Origin: JAIDVZ01 sp964486285
Lineage (GTDB): Bacteria; Verrucomicrobiota; Verrucomicrobiia; Opitutales; JAIRKQ01
Length of the DNA: 36,793 bases
Direction: 5' to 3'
Assembly (NCBI GenBank): GCA_964486285.1
Contig: CAZALH010000009.1
Location: 1-36,793, forward strand
Shown: piece after piece, positions 24,576-34,051 of the stretch
How positions within the stretch are numbered: position 1 is the stretch's first letter
How the letters are laid out: each line of letters begins with the position of its first letter
Position numbers and translations under genes: made by a program
Notes under the pieces: generated by a model
What the model was told of the DNA's origin: nothing
What the model saw: the letters and a program-made list of their open reading frames with translations, nothing else
Database searches by the model: none

Positions 24576-24886
24576 ATTATTGCATCCTCCCAAACAAACG
24601 AATCTGCCGAAATTGTAAACTTCCCCCGAAATTTTTGCAAATTAAAATTGAAAAACTCTAAATTTAACACCAAAAATTTAACGATAATTTACTTAGAGAA
24701 TTACTCTGCAATGTAACAAAATTTAAAATCGTTATCGTAAAACCACTCGAAAATTTTCTTAATCTAAAGTATTGACTCGTGAAAATTTGTTCTCTTAATG
24801 AGCCACAGTTTAAATATTGTTGTTATTCTCTTTTTTAAGAGGCAGCACAATAGTTTGGATTTCAATATAAGTATTGTCCTTTTAAC
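24576..24886. other. Intergenic region between the cyclase-like gene and tRNA-Phe
   Basis: It holds the promoter of the cyclase-like gene at its left end. Toward the right is a TTGACT (24772-24777) with a weak CTTAAT (24794-24799), and a TATAAG about 20 bases before the tRNA, either of which may drive tRNA-Phe. I see no open frame of note and no repeat of the tRNA end. Confidence 0.5.
24612..24640 (-). promoter_or_regulatory. Promoter of the cyclase-like gene
   Basis: On the minus strand TTGCAA (24635-24640) is separated by exactly 17 bases from TACAAT (24612-24617). Transcription would start near 24605, giving a leader of about 30 bases with the GGGAGGAT ribosome site before ATG 24575. The spacer contains GGGGG. 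Confidence 0.6.
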
Positions 24887-24962
<76 letters not shown>

Positions 24963-24999
24963 CCTGTAAAGCTTTATAATTGATAGCTAATTAAAAAAT

Positions 25000-25479
25000 A
25001 TGGAACTTAGAATAGGTACAGGATATGATATCCATAAGTTGGTTCCTAAACGCCCATTAATTTTAGGCGGTATAAAAATTGAACATCCAACCGGATTAGC
25101 AGGACATTCTGACGCCGACGTTGTTATACATGCATTAAGTGATGCAATATTAGGTGCACTGTCCATGCCGGATATTGGCACATATTTCCCTGACAATCAA
25201 AAAGATACACACAATTTAAATTCAAAACATATTTTATTATTTGCCAGATCAAAAATGTATGAATACGGTTTTAAAATATCAAATGTTGATCTAGTAATTA
25301 TAACAGAAGAACCAAAACTTTTTCCATTTTATGGTAAAATAAAAAATTCACTAGCTAATATTTTACAAATATCTCCTAATCAAATAGGAATAAAAGCTAA
25401 AACAAATGAAAAAATGGGCATAATTGGTGCAAAGCAAGCAATAGCAGTTATCGCCAATGTATTGTTGCAAAAATCTTAA
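25000..25479 (+). CDS. ispF: 2-C-methyl-D-erythritol 2,4-cyclodiphosphate synthase
   Basis: 159 residues, normal length. It cyclises CDP-ME 2-phosphate in the MEP isoprenoid pathway, as a trimer. The metal site is Asp10 and His12 in GTGYDIHKLV, with His44 in VVIHALSDAILGAL. GHSDADV and DIGTYFPD are further signatures, and KAKTNEKMGIIG is the C-terminal CDP-binding segment. It starts the plus-strand group ispF-ftsY-pssA-prmC. Confidence 0.96.
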   Translation: MELRIGTGYDIHKLVPKRPLILGGIKIEHPTGLAGHSDADVVIHALSDAILGALSMPDIGTYFPDNQKDTHNLNSKHILLFARSKMYEYGFKISNVDLVIITEEPKLFPFYGKIKNSLANILQISPNQIGIKAKTNEKMGIIGAKQAIAVIANVLLQKS

Positions 25480-25527
25480 ACTAAAAATTTTATTTCTTTC
25501 TGTGTTAGTTTCATTTAAAAGAATTTT

Positions 25528-26436
25528 ATGTTTAAGTTTTTTAAAAAATTTTCTGAAACAACATCTCAAACTACCAAAGGGTTATTTAAAAATTTAAGTA
25601 CGGTATTCTCATCAAATAAATTAGATGATGTGACTATAAATAGTATAGAAAATGCTTTATATTCTGCTGATTTTGGTACATCAGTTACACAGGAAATAAT
25701 TACTAATATTAAAAATACTTATAAAAAAAATAAACATTTATCTGCAAAAGAAGCACTAAATTTAACAAAACAAATAATAATAGAAAAACTTCAAGGTTCT
25801 GAAGCAAATATTCCACAAAAAAACGATTCCGTCCAAGTAATATGTTTGATTGGAATAAATGGATCAGGGAAAACCACAACTGCTGCAAAATTAGCTCAAT
25901 ACTATATAAATAAGAATTGTTCCACAATACTTGCTGCATGCGATACTTTTAGAGCAGCAGCCAACGAACAAATAAAAATCTGGGCAAATCGCCTAAAAGT
26001 AGACATCGTAAGTGGACAAAATGGCGGTGATGCTGCTGCAATAGCTTACGATGCTTATCAATCTGCACGCGCCAAGAAAAAAGATTTTTTAATCGTGGAT
26101 ACAGCTGGCAGATTACATACTAAAACTAATCTTATGAATGAGCTAAAAAAAATCACCAAAATTCTAAGAAAGTTTGACGAAAACATTAACATTCACAATT
26201 GGTTAGTATTGGATGGAAATATTGGCATGAATTCGCTAGAGGTCGCTAAAAGTTTTAACAATGAAATTGGGCTTAATGGAATAATCATAACTAAACTTGA
26301 TGGCAGTAGTCGCGGGGGAATAATAGTAAGTATATACCGCGAACTCGCTATTCCCATAGTATTTCTCGGTACAGGTGAAACTACAGAAGATCTAGAAGAA
26401 TTTTCGATCAAAAAATATGTAGAATCTATTTTTTAA
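25528..26436 (+). CDS. ftsY: Signal recognition particle receptor
   Basis: 302 residues, an NG-domain receptor without the long acidic A domain. The GTPase docks SRP-ribosome complexes at the membrane. GINGSGKTTTAAKLA (109-123) is G1, with DTFRAAANEQI, then VDTAGRLHTKTNLMNEL (190-206) as G3, and TKLDGSSRGG as G4. GTGETTEDLEEF closes the domain. The otherwise near-invariant DATTGQN segment reads DGNIGMN (229-235), and the later AKGG is SRGG. The N-terminus opens with a basic amphipathic MFKFFKKFSE that could bind the membrane. The remaining motifs are intact, so function is likely kept. Confidence 0.93.
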   Translation: MFKFFKKFSETTSQTTKGLFKNLSTVFSSNKLDDVTINSIENALYSADFGTSVTQEIITNIKNTYKKNKHLSAKEALNLTKQIIIEKLQGSEANIPQKNDSVQVICLIGINGSGKTTTAAKLAQYYINKNCSTILAACDTFRAAANEQIKIWANRLKVDIVSGQNGGDAAAIAYDAYQSARAKKKDFLIVDTAGRLHTKTNLMNELKKITKILRKFDENINIHNWLVLDGNIGMNSLEVAKSFNNEIGLNGIIITKLDGSSRGGIIVSIYRELAIPIVFLGTGETTEDLEEFSIKKYVESIF

Positions 26437-26485
26437 AAAAAATTACACTATTGCCCTCATCAAAATCTTTGTTAGCTTAAAAAAA

Positions 26486-27292
26486 ATGAACAACAAAGAA
26501 ATTAATGTAGAAGACGCTAGCAGGATATATTTATTGCCAAGTTTTTTTACAGCGGCAAACCTATTTTTCGGATTTTTAGCAATAATTAGGTGCATACAAG
26601 CTAGATATTGCACATCATCAGATATTATGGCAGCAGATTTTTATACACAGGCTGTTTGGTTTGTATTGTTATCTGGCATTTGTGATTCTCTTGATGGTCG
26701 TGTTGCAAGGTTAGGAGGCAAAGAATCACTATTCGGAAAAGAATTTGATTCTATTGCTGATGCAGTTTCATTTGGTGTTGCTCCTGCTTTAATGGTGTTT
26801 TTCATGATATTATCCCCAACTGAACAATTTCCATTCTTTAGACAAGTAGGATGGATAATTGGATTCATATATCTTCTATGTGCAGGTGTACGATTAGCAC
26901 GCTTTAACGTTATTACGCATCCACTACTCCCAAAATCGGAACAAGATAGAAATAATTACGATTTTTTAGGGTTGCCTGTTCCAGCTGCTGCAGGAGTAAT
27001 CGTTTCACTCGTACTTGTGCTTAATCGGTATGATTTGCGCTCACTGGCATTAATATTGCCACCATTAATGCTTTTAATAGCATGGTTAATGATAAGTAAT
27101 ATTCGATACCCAAGCTTCAAAAAAGTTGACTGGGACACACAAACCAAATTAAAAACATTTATAAGTGGCATAGCAATTATTGCACTAATATCTTTGATCG
27201 AAGGGCTTGCATTAGCTATAATTTTTCTTAGCTATGTATTCTACGGAATCTTTCATCATATTGCATGCAATAAAAAATCAAAATCCTCCTAA
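26486..27292 (+). CDS. pssA: CDP-diacylglycerol-serine O-phosphatidyltransferase
   Basis: 268 residues with several membrane segments. It makes phosphatidylserine, the precursor of phosphatidylethanolamine. The CDP-alcohol phosphatidyltransferase motif D-G-x2-A-R-x8+-G-x3-D-x3-D is in CDSLDGRVARLGGKES followed by FGKEFDSIADAVSFGVAP. The first helix begins LPSFFTAANLFFGFLAI. The short length and Ser-specific opening favour the membrane-type PssA over PgsA. The stop shares a base with the prmC start (TAATG), so translation is coupled. Confidence 0.9.
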   Translation: MNNKEINVEDASRIYLLPSFFTAANLFFGFLAIIRCIQARYCTSSDIMAADFYTQAVWFVLLSGICDSLDGRVARLGGKESLFGKEFDSIADAVSFGVAPALMVFFMILSPTEQFPFFRQVGWIIGFIYLLCAGVRLARFNVITHPLLPKSEQDRNNYDFLGLPVPAAAGVIVSLVLVLNRYDLRSLALILPPLMLLIAWLMISNIRYPSFKKVDWDTQTKLKTFISGIAIIALISLIEGLALAIIFLSYVFYGIFHHIACNKKSKSS

Positions 27293-28137
27293 TGCCAACA
27301 TTAATAAGTACATTAAAGAAATCTGAAAATTTCTTAAAACAAAAAGGGATATCAAATGCCCTTTTCAATGCTGAAATATTATTTGCAAATGCATTAAATT
27401 GTAAGCGCATCGATTTATATTTACGCTACAACTATAATTTAACTGACGAACAATTAGCAACAATACGTACGTTACTTACCCGTCGTGCGCACAACGAACC
27501 CTTGCAATACATAATAGGAGAATGGCCATTTCATGAATTGTCGTTATTCGTCGATAGAAGAGCACTGATCCCAAGGCCAGAAACAGAATTTTTAGTAGAA
27601 TTACTTATATATTTTTTTAATAAACAAAAATACAATAATATTAAAATATTAGACTTAGGAACTGGCACTGGAGCGATTGCATTATCTCTTGCTAAAAGTT
27701 TTCCTAAATCACATGTAACAGCGACGGACATCAGTACAGATGCACTATCTTTGGCAAAAAAAAATGCGATTAAAAATAACATTAGCAATATAACTTTTCT
27801 TCGATCTGATTGGTATTCAAATATTAACGATACGTTTAATTTAATTGTATCTAATCCTCCATATTTAACACATACAGAATGGGAAAATACTCAACCAGAA
27901 ATAAAAAACTTTGAACCCAAAATTGCACTAGTCGCTGACAATGATGGCAAATCAGATTTAATACAAATTATAAAAAATTCTCATGAATTCTTAAAAGAAA
28001 AAGGTGTATTAGTTTTAGAAACTGGTGATACGCAGCATGACGAATTACTAAATATTGCGTCTCAATGGTTTCAACATTCAAAATCGATTAAAGACCAATT
28101 CGGGAGAAATCGTTTTCTTTTCTTTAAAAGGAGCTAA
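27292..28137 (+). CDS. prmC: Release factor glutamine methyltransferase
   Basis: 281 residues. It methylates the Gln of the GGQ motif of peptide release factors. The N-terminal helical domain is followed by QYIIGEWPFHELSL and LIPRPETEFLVELL, both characteristic of PrmC. The S-adenosylmethionine loop is DLGTGTGAIALSLA (121-134), and the catalytic NPPY is at 188-191 in LIVSNPPYLTHTEW. It starts on the last base of the pssA stop and is the final gene of the group. Confidence 0.95.
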   Translation: MPTLISTLKKSENFLKQKGISNALFNAEILFANALNCKRIDLYLRYNYNLTDEQLATIRTLLTRRAHNEPLQYIIGEWPFHELSLFVDRRALIPRPETEFLVELLIYFFNKQKYNNIKILDLGTGTGAIALSLAKSFPKSHVTATDISTDALSLAKKNAIKNNISNITFLRSDWYSNINDTFNLIVSNPPYLTHTEWENTQPEIKNFEPKIALVADNDGKSDLIQIIKNSHEFLKEKGVLVLETGDTQHDELLNIASQWFQHSKSIKDQFGRNRFLFFKRS

Positions 28138-28149
28138 CAATTCTTAAAT

Positions 28150-28632
28150 CTAAAGCTGAATAATTGGAACATTCCATTCAAAAAGTAATTCCGCTACTAG
28201 CGGATCATTGTTATAATCATAGTGATATTTTATCGATTGTATCCCTGCTGAAGCGAGCAACTTAGCACATTGCAAACAAGGATAATGTGTAACATAAGCT
28301 GTTGTTTTCAAAATACTCACACCTCGTTTAGCAGCATCAGTAATAGCATTTTGCTCCGCATGAATAGTTGCTTGTTCGTGATTATCTCTAATACGAGAAA
28401 TATGCGGAGCTCCAGCTACAAAACCATTATACCCTGCAGCAATTACACGATGCTTACACTCCCCATTAGATACTAAAACACATCCAACATGTAAACGTCC
28501 ACAATTTGAACGCGATGAAATTAACAACGTAGTTGCCATAAAATAATCATCCCAATCAGGACGATAATCTGTATCTTTAATACTGTCTACTACGGAAATA
28601 ATTTTATTAGTTAACACTTTCTCAATATTCAT
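28150..28632 (-). CDS. Deoxycytidylate deaminase family protein
   Basis: 160 residues. Zinc-dependent deaminase fold: HAEQNAI (91-97) supplies the His ligand and catalytic Glu, and PCLQC (118-122) gives the two Cys ligands. The N-terminal RPDWDDYFMATTLLISSRSNC is typical of dCMP deaminase/ComEB rather than of tRNA adenosine deaminase. Such an enzyme converts dCMP to dUMP for thymidylate supply. It is the last gene of a minus-strand run beginning at dnaN, 10 bases after the methyltransferase. Confidence 0.9.
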   Translation of the reverse strand: MNIEKVLTNKIISVVDSIKDTDYRPDWDDYFMATTLLISSRSNCGRLHVGCVLVSNGECKHRVIAAGYNGFVAGAPHISRIRDNHEQATIHAEQNAITDAAKRGVSILKTTAYVTHYPCLQCAKLLASAGIQSIKYHYDYNNDPLVAELLFEWNVPIIQL

Positions 28633-28642
28633 ACATCTTGCT

Positions 28643-29461
28643 TTATATTTTATTTTGGTAACGTTGCCTCATAGCTTCATACATTACAACTACTGCTGCG
28701 TCATTAACATTTAAAGAATCCGAATGTCCAAACTGAGGGATACTTACATTAACGACACAATCGTCTTTTAACCAAAAATCAGATAAACCATTGTGTTCCG
28801 ATCCAACAACAATAGCTAATGGATTTCGCATATCAACATTCCAATAACATGTTGAAGTGGAAGGGGTTGTTGCCAACATTTGCATCCTTTTCTCTATTAA
28901 AAAATTACGAACAATACATTCTTCTGCTAAAATAACCGGCAAAGAAAATAAGGCTCCTTGCGACGTCCTTACAACATTATGATTAAAAATATCTGTAACA
29001 GGATTACAGATAATCATAGCATCGACATTAACAGATTCCGCTGACCTAATAAGTGCCCCTAAGTTACCTGATTTCTCAATGCCATCAACTACTAAAATCA
29101 GAGGATTATCACTTAAAACAATATCATTAATATCCGTTTCCCAAGTTCGACAAACACCTAAAATACCATCACAACCATCCCTTACACTAATTTTTTTAAA
29201 AATTTCCGGAGTTACTTCAAATACTGGAACATTAGCCTTATATACTTCATACACTAGAGTAATAAAATTATGATCCCTAAAAAATTTAGGACAAAAGAAC
29301 AAAAATTCACACACAATATTATTATTTAATGCTCTAGTTAATTCACGAAATCCCTCAACAATAAACATCTTAAATCGTTTACGTTTCGACCTATCTCGCA
29401 ATTTTACTACAAACTTCACCTTTGGATTTTGCTTGCTGATAATTTTGTCAAAATTTATCAT
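28643..29461 (-). CDS. SpoU/TrmH family RNA 2'-O-methyltransferase
   Basis: About 272 residues from ATG 29461. An N-terminal substrate-binding domain begins SKQNPKVKFVVKLRDRSKRK and includes FKMFIVEGFREL. The knotted SPOUT domain has VVDGIEKSGNLGALIRSA (motif 1), AIVVGSEHNGLSDFWL (motif 2) and VSIPQFGHSDSLNVNDAAVVVMYE (motif 3, with the Ser-Leu-Asn-Val core). It methylates ribose in rRNA or tRNA; RlmB-like is likely, but the target is not proven. The start overlaps the end of waaA by 14 bases; the upstream TTG/other in-frame codons to 29479 are less likely. Confidence 0.9.
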   Translation of the reverse strand: MINFDKIISKQNPKVKFVVKLRDRSKRKRFKMFIVEGFRELTRALNNNIVCEFLFFCPKFFRDHNFITLVYEVYKANVPVFEVTPEIFKKISVRDGCDGILGVCRTWETDINDIVLSDNPLILVVDGIEKSGNLGALIRSAESVNVDAMIICNPVTDIFNHNVVRTSQGALFSLPVILAEECIVRNFLIEKRMQMLATTPSTSTCYWNVDMRNPLAIVVGSEHNGLSDFWLKDDCVVNVSIPQFGHSDSLNVNDAAVVVMYEAMRQRYQNKI

Positions 29462-30740
29462 CTGCGATGTCCTCAGCAATAATTTTATAGGTCAACTCAG
29501 AAGCTCCACAATTACTTTTATACCAAAGCTTTAAAACTTTTTCTAATTGCATCCTTTTCTGTTGGTCACTAGCTAAGGTAGCAATAGATTGAATCGCTTG
29601 AACATCGTCTACAACTTTAATTGCCCCACCTAATGCTTCAATCGATTGACAAATTGACACAAAATTGCTCATATATGGACCATATACCATCGGGATTCCA
29701 TGAGCTGCAGCATCTAATGGTGACTGCCCTCCTCTATTTTTTAGTAGGCTTTTACCTATAAAAACAATATTTGCCACACTCGTTAAATGCGACAACTCTC
29801 CAGTAGTATCAACAAAACAAATATCAACTATATTTTTTGCTCTACCTAATGAACGCTGATGCCAACTAAATTCACTGCTTTTTAAAATACTTAATATTTC
29901 ATGTCTTCTTTCTGCATGCCTAGGAACTAACAATAAATGCCACTTCTCAGCTGAAGATCGACGTATTGTTCGCAAACATTGAATTAACACACTTTCTTCA
30001 CCCGGCCATGTTGATGACCCTAATATTATGTTAGCATCAACAGGAAATCCCAATTCTGTTTTTAAGTTTATTAATTCCTCTTCAGTTATATTAGGTACAT
30101 CTATATCAAATTTTAAATTTCCAGTAAGTTGCAGCTTTTCACGACCAATACCGATATCTAAAAACCGCCGATTATTTGTTTCACTGCATGCACAAATTTT
30201 TTTCAACATACTAAAAACCCACTTCGCAATACCTGGATTTTTCAGATAAAAATTATACGTTCGATCTGATAAACGAGCATTTACCAAAAATACTGGAACA
30301 TTACGATTTTTTGCTTGCTGCAGATGCTCAGGCCATAACTCTCCTTCCATCAATAAAACAACATCTGGTTGAATACGTTCCCAAGCTAAAAAACTAAACA
30401 ACCAAAAATCCCATGGAAATAAACCAACAAATGTGACTTTCTTTCCATACAATTGCTTAGCTAAAAAATATCCCGTACTTGATGTTGTAGTTAAAAAAAT
30501 TTCAAAATGCCCATCTTGTCCAAAACAATCAATTAATTTTTCTATTGCCTTAACTTCCCCAACACTTACTGCTTGCAACCATATTCTAGTCTTCTTTCCT
30601 TTTGGTATAATTGGAAGCCACCCAAGCCGATATTTAAAATCTATCATATATCCACCGCGCTTCCACATACGATAACCATAATACGGCATCAACAGTATAA
30701 AAATCGGCAAAAATAATATCCTATATAACCAAATCCACAT
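29448..30740 (-). CDS. waaA: 3-deoxy-D-manno-octulosonic acid transferase
   Basis: 430 residues. It adds KDO to lipid A precursors, so the organism makes LPS. An N-terminal membrane anchor (WLYRILFLPIFILLMPYYGY) is followed by WLQAVSVGEVKAIEKL with the conserved catalytic Glu. LTTTSSTGYFLAK, then DVVLLMEGELWPEHL, then VNARLSDRTYNFY are the GT-B N-lobe signatures. ILGSSTWPGEE, then LVPRHAERRHEI, then FIGKSLLKNRGGQSPLDAAAHGIP are those of the C-lobe. It ends in TGA. It is 6 bases after dnaN and overlaps the methyltransferase gene. Confidence 0.94.
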   Translation of the reverse strand: MWIWLYRILFLPIFILLMPYYGYRMWKRGGYMIDFKYRLGWLPIIPKGKKTRIWLQAVSVGEVKAIEKLIDCFGQDGHFEIFLTTTSSTGYFLAKQLYGKKVTFVGLFPWDFWLFSFLAWERIQPDVVLLMEGELWPEHLQQAKNRNVPVFLVNARLSDRTYNFYLKNPGIAKWVFSMLKKICACSETNNRRFLDIGIGREKLQLTGNLKFDIDVPNITEEELINLKTELGFPVDANIILGSSTWPGEESVLIQCLRTIRRSSAEKWHLLLVPRHAERRHEILSILKSSEFSWHQRSLGRAKNIVDICFVDTTGELSHLTSVANIVFIGKSLLKNRGGQSPLDAAAHGIPMVYGPYMSNFVSICQSIEALGGAIKVVDDVQAIQSIATLASDQQKRMQLEKVLKLWYKSNCGASELTYKIIAEDIADDKF

Positions 30741-30746
30741 AACTTA

Positions 30747-31868
30747 TTACCCAATTCTTAACGGCATAACTACACACAAAAAGCTATCTAATGTTTTAAA
30801 AACACCAGGGCTTAGTTCGTCCTTAAACTCAAAATATACTTCATCTTGCACTAATGCCTTTAATGGATCACATAAAAAATTTGGGTTAAAAGCAATTTCT
30901 ACTTCTTGTCCATCATACACAATTGCAATTTTCTCATGAGATTGACCATACTCCGCACTTGCAGCGGAAATTTCTAAAGTATTTGATGAAAAATGTAATT
31001 TTACAGAATTTTTATTCTCACTTGCTACTAATGCTACTCGTTGAATACTTTCTAATAAAAGCTGTCTGTCTAACTTCACACGATTCTCAGTTACTTGCGG
31101 GATCACTTGCTTAAAATTTGGATAATTGCCGTCAATCACTTTTGACACTATACTGATGTCTCCAATTAACCCTGGAGTATTAGTTTCCTTTACTCCGATT
31201 GAAAATATTACCTGACTTTCCTCAAGTGAAAATTTTACAACCTCTCCTTGCCCTAGTAACCTTTCTATTTCTGCTATTGTTTTCGACGGAACAATGACGT
31301 TTACCAAAGAACTATCGCTATTCATCTCTCTAGTTACCATGCTTAACCGGCGACCATCAGTTGCAACAACTGTTAACATACCATCTGCCAAACTAAAATA
31401 TACTCCATTCAAAATATACCGATTACCATCATGAGATTGAGCATAAGAAACATTCTTTAGTAGCCTCAAAAACTCATCTTGTGGGATTGAATGTTCTTCA
31501 CTTTGAGCATTTCCAGATAACACAGGAAAATCGTCAGCTGGCAACCCAGTTATTTCAAAATGAGAATTACCAGATGATAAATGAACGCGAGAATCCTGAA
31601 CTTCGAAATCTATAACAGATGCTGGCATTGCTCGAATAATTGTAGCTAATTTTCTTGCAGGAAGTGTAATCTTGCCTGGAATTTTAATATCAGCCTTTAC
31701 TTGACAACGGATTCCTAAATCCAGACTAGATGTTGTAAATGTAATTCTGCCATCAGATGCCTCAATCAAAACATTATTCAAAATCGGCAACATTACTTTC
31801 GAAGCAACGACATTAATTCCCTGCTGTAAACCATCCACAAATGCACTTTTTTCTATAGAAAACTTCAT
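30747..31868 (-). CDS. dnaN: DNA polymerase III beta sliding clamp
   Basis: About 373 residues from ATG 31868; the frame extends to 31982 but would run into the divergent ligA region. Three repeated clamp folds. Markers are MKFSIEKSAFVDGLQQG, then LPILNNVLIEA, then ILNGVYFSLADGMLTVVATDGRRLSMV, then a C-terminal FNPNFLCDPLKAL and a closing CVVMPLRIG. The ring tethers polymerase III to DNA. dnaA and gyrB are not nearby, so this is not the classical origin cluster. It is divergent from ligA with 82 bases between the starts. Confidence 0.95.
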   Translation of the reverse strand: MKFSIEKSAFVDGLQQGINVVASKVMLPILNNVLIEASDGRITFTTSSLDLGIRCQVKADIKIPGKITLPARKLATIIRAMPASVIDFEVQDSRVHLSSGNSHFEITGLPADDFPVLSGNAQSEEHSIPQDEFLRLLKNVSYAQSHDGNRYILNGVYFSLADGMLTVVATDGRRLSMVTREMNSDSSLVNVIVPSKTIAEIERLLGQGEVVKFSLEESQVIFSIGVKETNTPGLIGDISIVSKVIDGNYPNFKQVIPQVTENRVKLDRQLLLESIQRVALVASENKNSVKLHFSSNTLEISAASAEYGQSHEKIAIVYDGQEVEIAFNPNFLCDPLKALVQDEVYFEFKDELSPGVFKTLDSFLCVVMPLRIG

Positions 31869-31950
31869 AATCTCGACTTTACTTGACAGTAAAACTAACT
31901 TTAATCTTGGAAAAAACAAGACGACAATTTGATTTAGATAAAAAAATATC

Positions 31951-33990
31951 GTGGATACAAAACATAACCCAGAATTCATCAATAAAACAATTAAAGCTTT
32001 TCGTAAGTTGAAAGTGGATGTAGATATGCATGATCGTTTGTATTATCGTGAAAATAATCCACAAATTTCTGATTTTGAATACGACTGCTTAAAATCAGAA
32101 CTCATTAGACTTAAACAAGTTTTAAAAAATGTCGGGATTGATACAGAGGAAGATAAAATAGGAAATGATTTATCAAGTAACTTCAAAAAGCGCAAACACA
32201 TAACTCCCATGCAGAGCTTAGCAAATACTTATTCATACGAAGAATTAATAGCATTCGACACAAGAATAAGTAAGCAGCTTGATAATAAAAATTTTAGTTA
32301 TGTTGTAGAACCCAAAATTGATGGTATCGCTATCAATTTAATATACGAACATGGATCACTGAAATATGCTTTAACCCGTGGAGATGGAATCATTGGGGAT
32401 GACGTAACCAATAATATTTTAACAATTAATCAACTGCCTACCGAACTTTCAAACTGCCCAGATTCAATTGAAATCCGCGGAGAAGTATTCATCGACGAAC
32501 AAACATTTGAATCTGAGAACAATTACCGACATATTAACGGATTAGAAGAATATGCTAATCCTCGCAATTTAACAGCTGGCACAGTAAAATCTTTAGAAAT
32601 CAGTGAAGTAAAAAAAAGGAATTTACAAGCAATTTTTTACGCTATTGGATATTCATCTGATGATCGTTTTGTTACACAAATGGAGGTCTTAGAGCAATTA
32701 CACACTTGGCAATTTCCCTCGCAAGAATACTACTGGTTTGCCAAAGATATCGACAAAGCATGGGATTACATCTTGCAACTAAGCACTGCAAAAAAAAAGT
32801 TAAAATACTGGACTGATGGAGCAGTTTTAAAAATCAACGAACTTAATCTTCACAAATTATTAGGTTCTACAGCGAAAGCCCCACGATGGTCTATTGCTTA
32901 CAAATTTACCCCAACACGCGTTTCAACAAAATTACAAGATATTATTTTACAAGTAGGCCGTACCGGTATTGTTACTCCAGTAGCAATTTTATCTCCTGTA
33001 GAAATTGATGGTAGCATAGTATCTCGAGCAACATTGCACAACGCTAATGAAATTACGAAAAAAGATGTACGAATTGGAGACTACGTTTTTTTAGAAAAAG
33101 CCGGTGAAATCATCCCAGCAATAGTTTCTGTAGATAAAAGCAAACGGAGTGACAATAACCAACCATTTCATTTCCCCAATTTATGTCCATCATGTAAGCA
33201 AACACTAGTTCACATTGATTCTGAAATTGCCTGGAGATGTATAAATCCCCGTTGCCCTGAACAGATTAAAAGTAAAATCATGTACTTCGTATCTAAAGAA
33301 GCGATGAATATTAATACCCTTGGAGAAGCTATAATACAACAATTAATTGAAAATGGCACAATTTGCAACATTGCTGATATATATAAATTAACATACAACG
33401 ACCTAACTTCACTTCCAAAACTTGGACAAAAATCAGCATTAAAAATATTAAGCAATATTGACGAAAGCAAAAAATCTCCTATCTGGCGGCTTATAAACGG
33501 GTTAGGAATATTGGGCGTTGGTGAACAAACTGCCAAAATCTTAGCTGATTTATTTAAATCAATTATTAAATTATCGACTGCAACTTTCGAAGAACTAGTT
33601 TGTATTCCTGGAATCGGAGACAAAACAGCAGAATCCATCCATTCATTTTTCAAAAATTCAGAAAATATAATTTTAATAAAACAATTAGAAGATGCTGGAT
33701 TAAATTTACACACTTATCTTGTTAAAAATAAAGAAAATACAAAAATTTTAAGCAACAAAACTTTCGTATTAACTGGCACATTAAAAAACTTTACACGCAC
33801 ACAAGCCAAAGAAATTATAGAATCACTAGGGGGCAATATTGCAGAAAGTGTATCAAAAAAAACAAATATTATAATTATTGGAGATAATCCCGGCTCTAAA
33901 TTATTAAAAGCACAACAACTGGGAATTACGATCTGGACAGAAGAAGATTTCATCAACTACTGTCATTTAGAACAAACAAAACTTACCTAA
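31951..33990 (+). CDS. ligA: NAD-dependent DNA ligase
   Basis: 679 residues from GTG 31951, full length. It seals Okazaki fragments. The Ia domain (HDRLYYRENNPQISDFEYD) is followed by the nucleotidyltransferase domain with catalytic Lys122 in VVEPKIDGIAINLIYE and TRGDGIIGDDVT. IEIRGEVFI is motif III and LTAGTVKSLE a further conserved element. The OB domain has LQVGRTGIVTPVAIL. The zinc finger lies in LCPSCKQTL and WRCINPRCPEQ, helix-hairpin-helix repeats cover about 480-590, and the BRCT domain starts at LSNKTFVLTGTLKNFTRTQA. No ATG is available near the N-terminus. Confidence 0.96.
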   Translation: MDTKHNPEFINKTIKAFRKLKVDVDMHDRLYYRENNPQISDFEYDCLKSELIRLKQVLKNVGIDTEEDKIGNDLSSNFKKRKHITPMQSLANTYSYEELIAFDTRISKQLDNKNFSYVVEPKIDGIAINLIYEHGSLKYALTRGDGIIGDDVTNNILTINQLPTELSNCPDSIEIRGEVFIDEQTFESENNYRHINGLEEYANPRNLTAGTVKSLEISEVKKRNLQAIFYAIGYSSDDRFVTQMEVLEQLHTWQFPSQEYYWFAKDIDKAWDYILQLSTAKKKLKYWTDGAVLKINELNLHKLLGSTAKAPRWSIAYKFTPTRVSTKLQDIILQVGRTGIVTPVAILSPVEIDGSIVSRATLHNANEITKKDVRIGDYVFLEKAGEIIPAIVSVDKSKRSDNNQPFHFPNLCPSCKQTLVHIDSEIAWRCINPRCPEQIKSKIMYFVSKEAMNINTLGEAIIQQLIENGTICNIADIYKLTYNDLTSLPKLGQKSALKILSNIDESKKSPIWRLINGLGILGVGEQTAKILADLFKSIIKLSTATFEELVCIPGIGDKTAESIHSFFKNSENIILIKQLEDAGLNLHTYLVKNKENTKILSNKTFVLTGTLKNFTRTQAKEIIESLGGNIAESVSKKTNIIIIGDNPGSKLLKAQQLGITIWTEEDFINYCHLEQTKLT

Positions 33991-34051
33991 ATTTAAATAA
34001 AAATAGCATTTTTATTGAAAAAAAACAAATTTACTATACATTATTTTTTAA

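Noticed and set aside
30747..31950. Replication origin near dnaN
   Set aside because: dnaA, gyrB and recF are absent, and the 82-base dnaN/ligA spacer shows no cluster of DnaA boxes.
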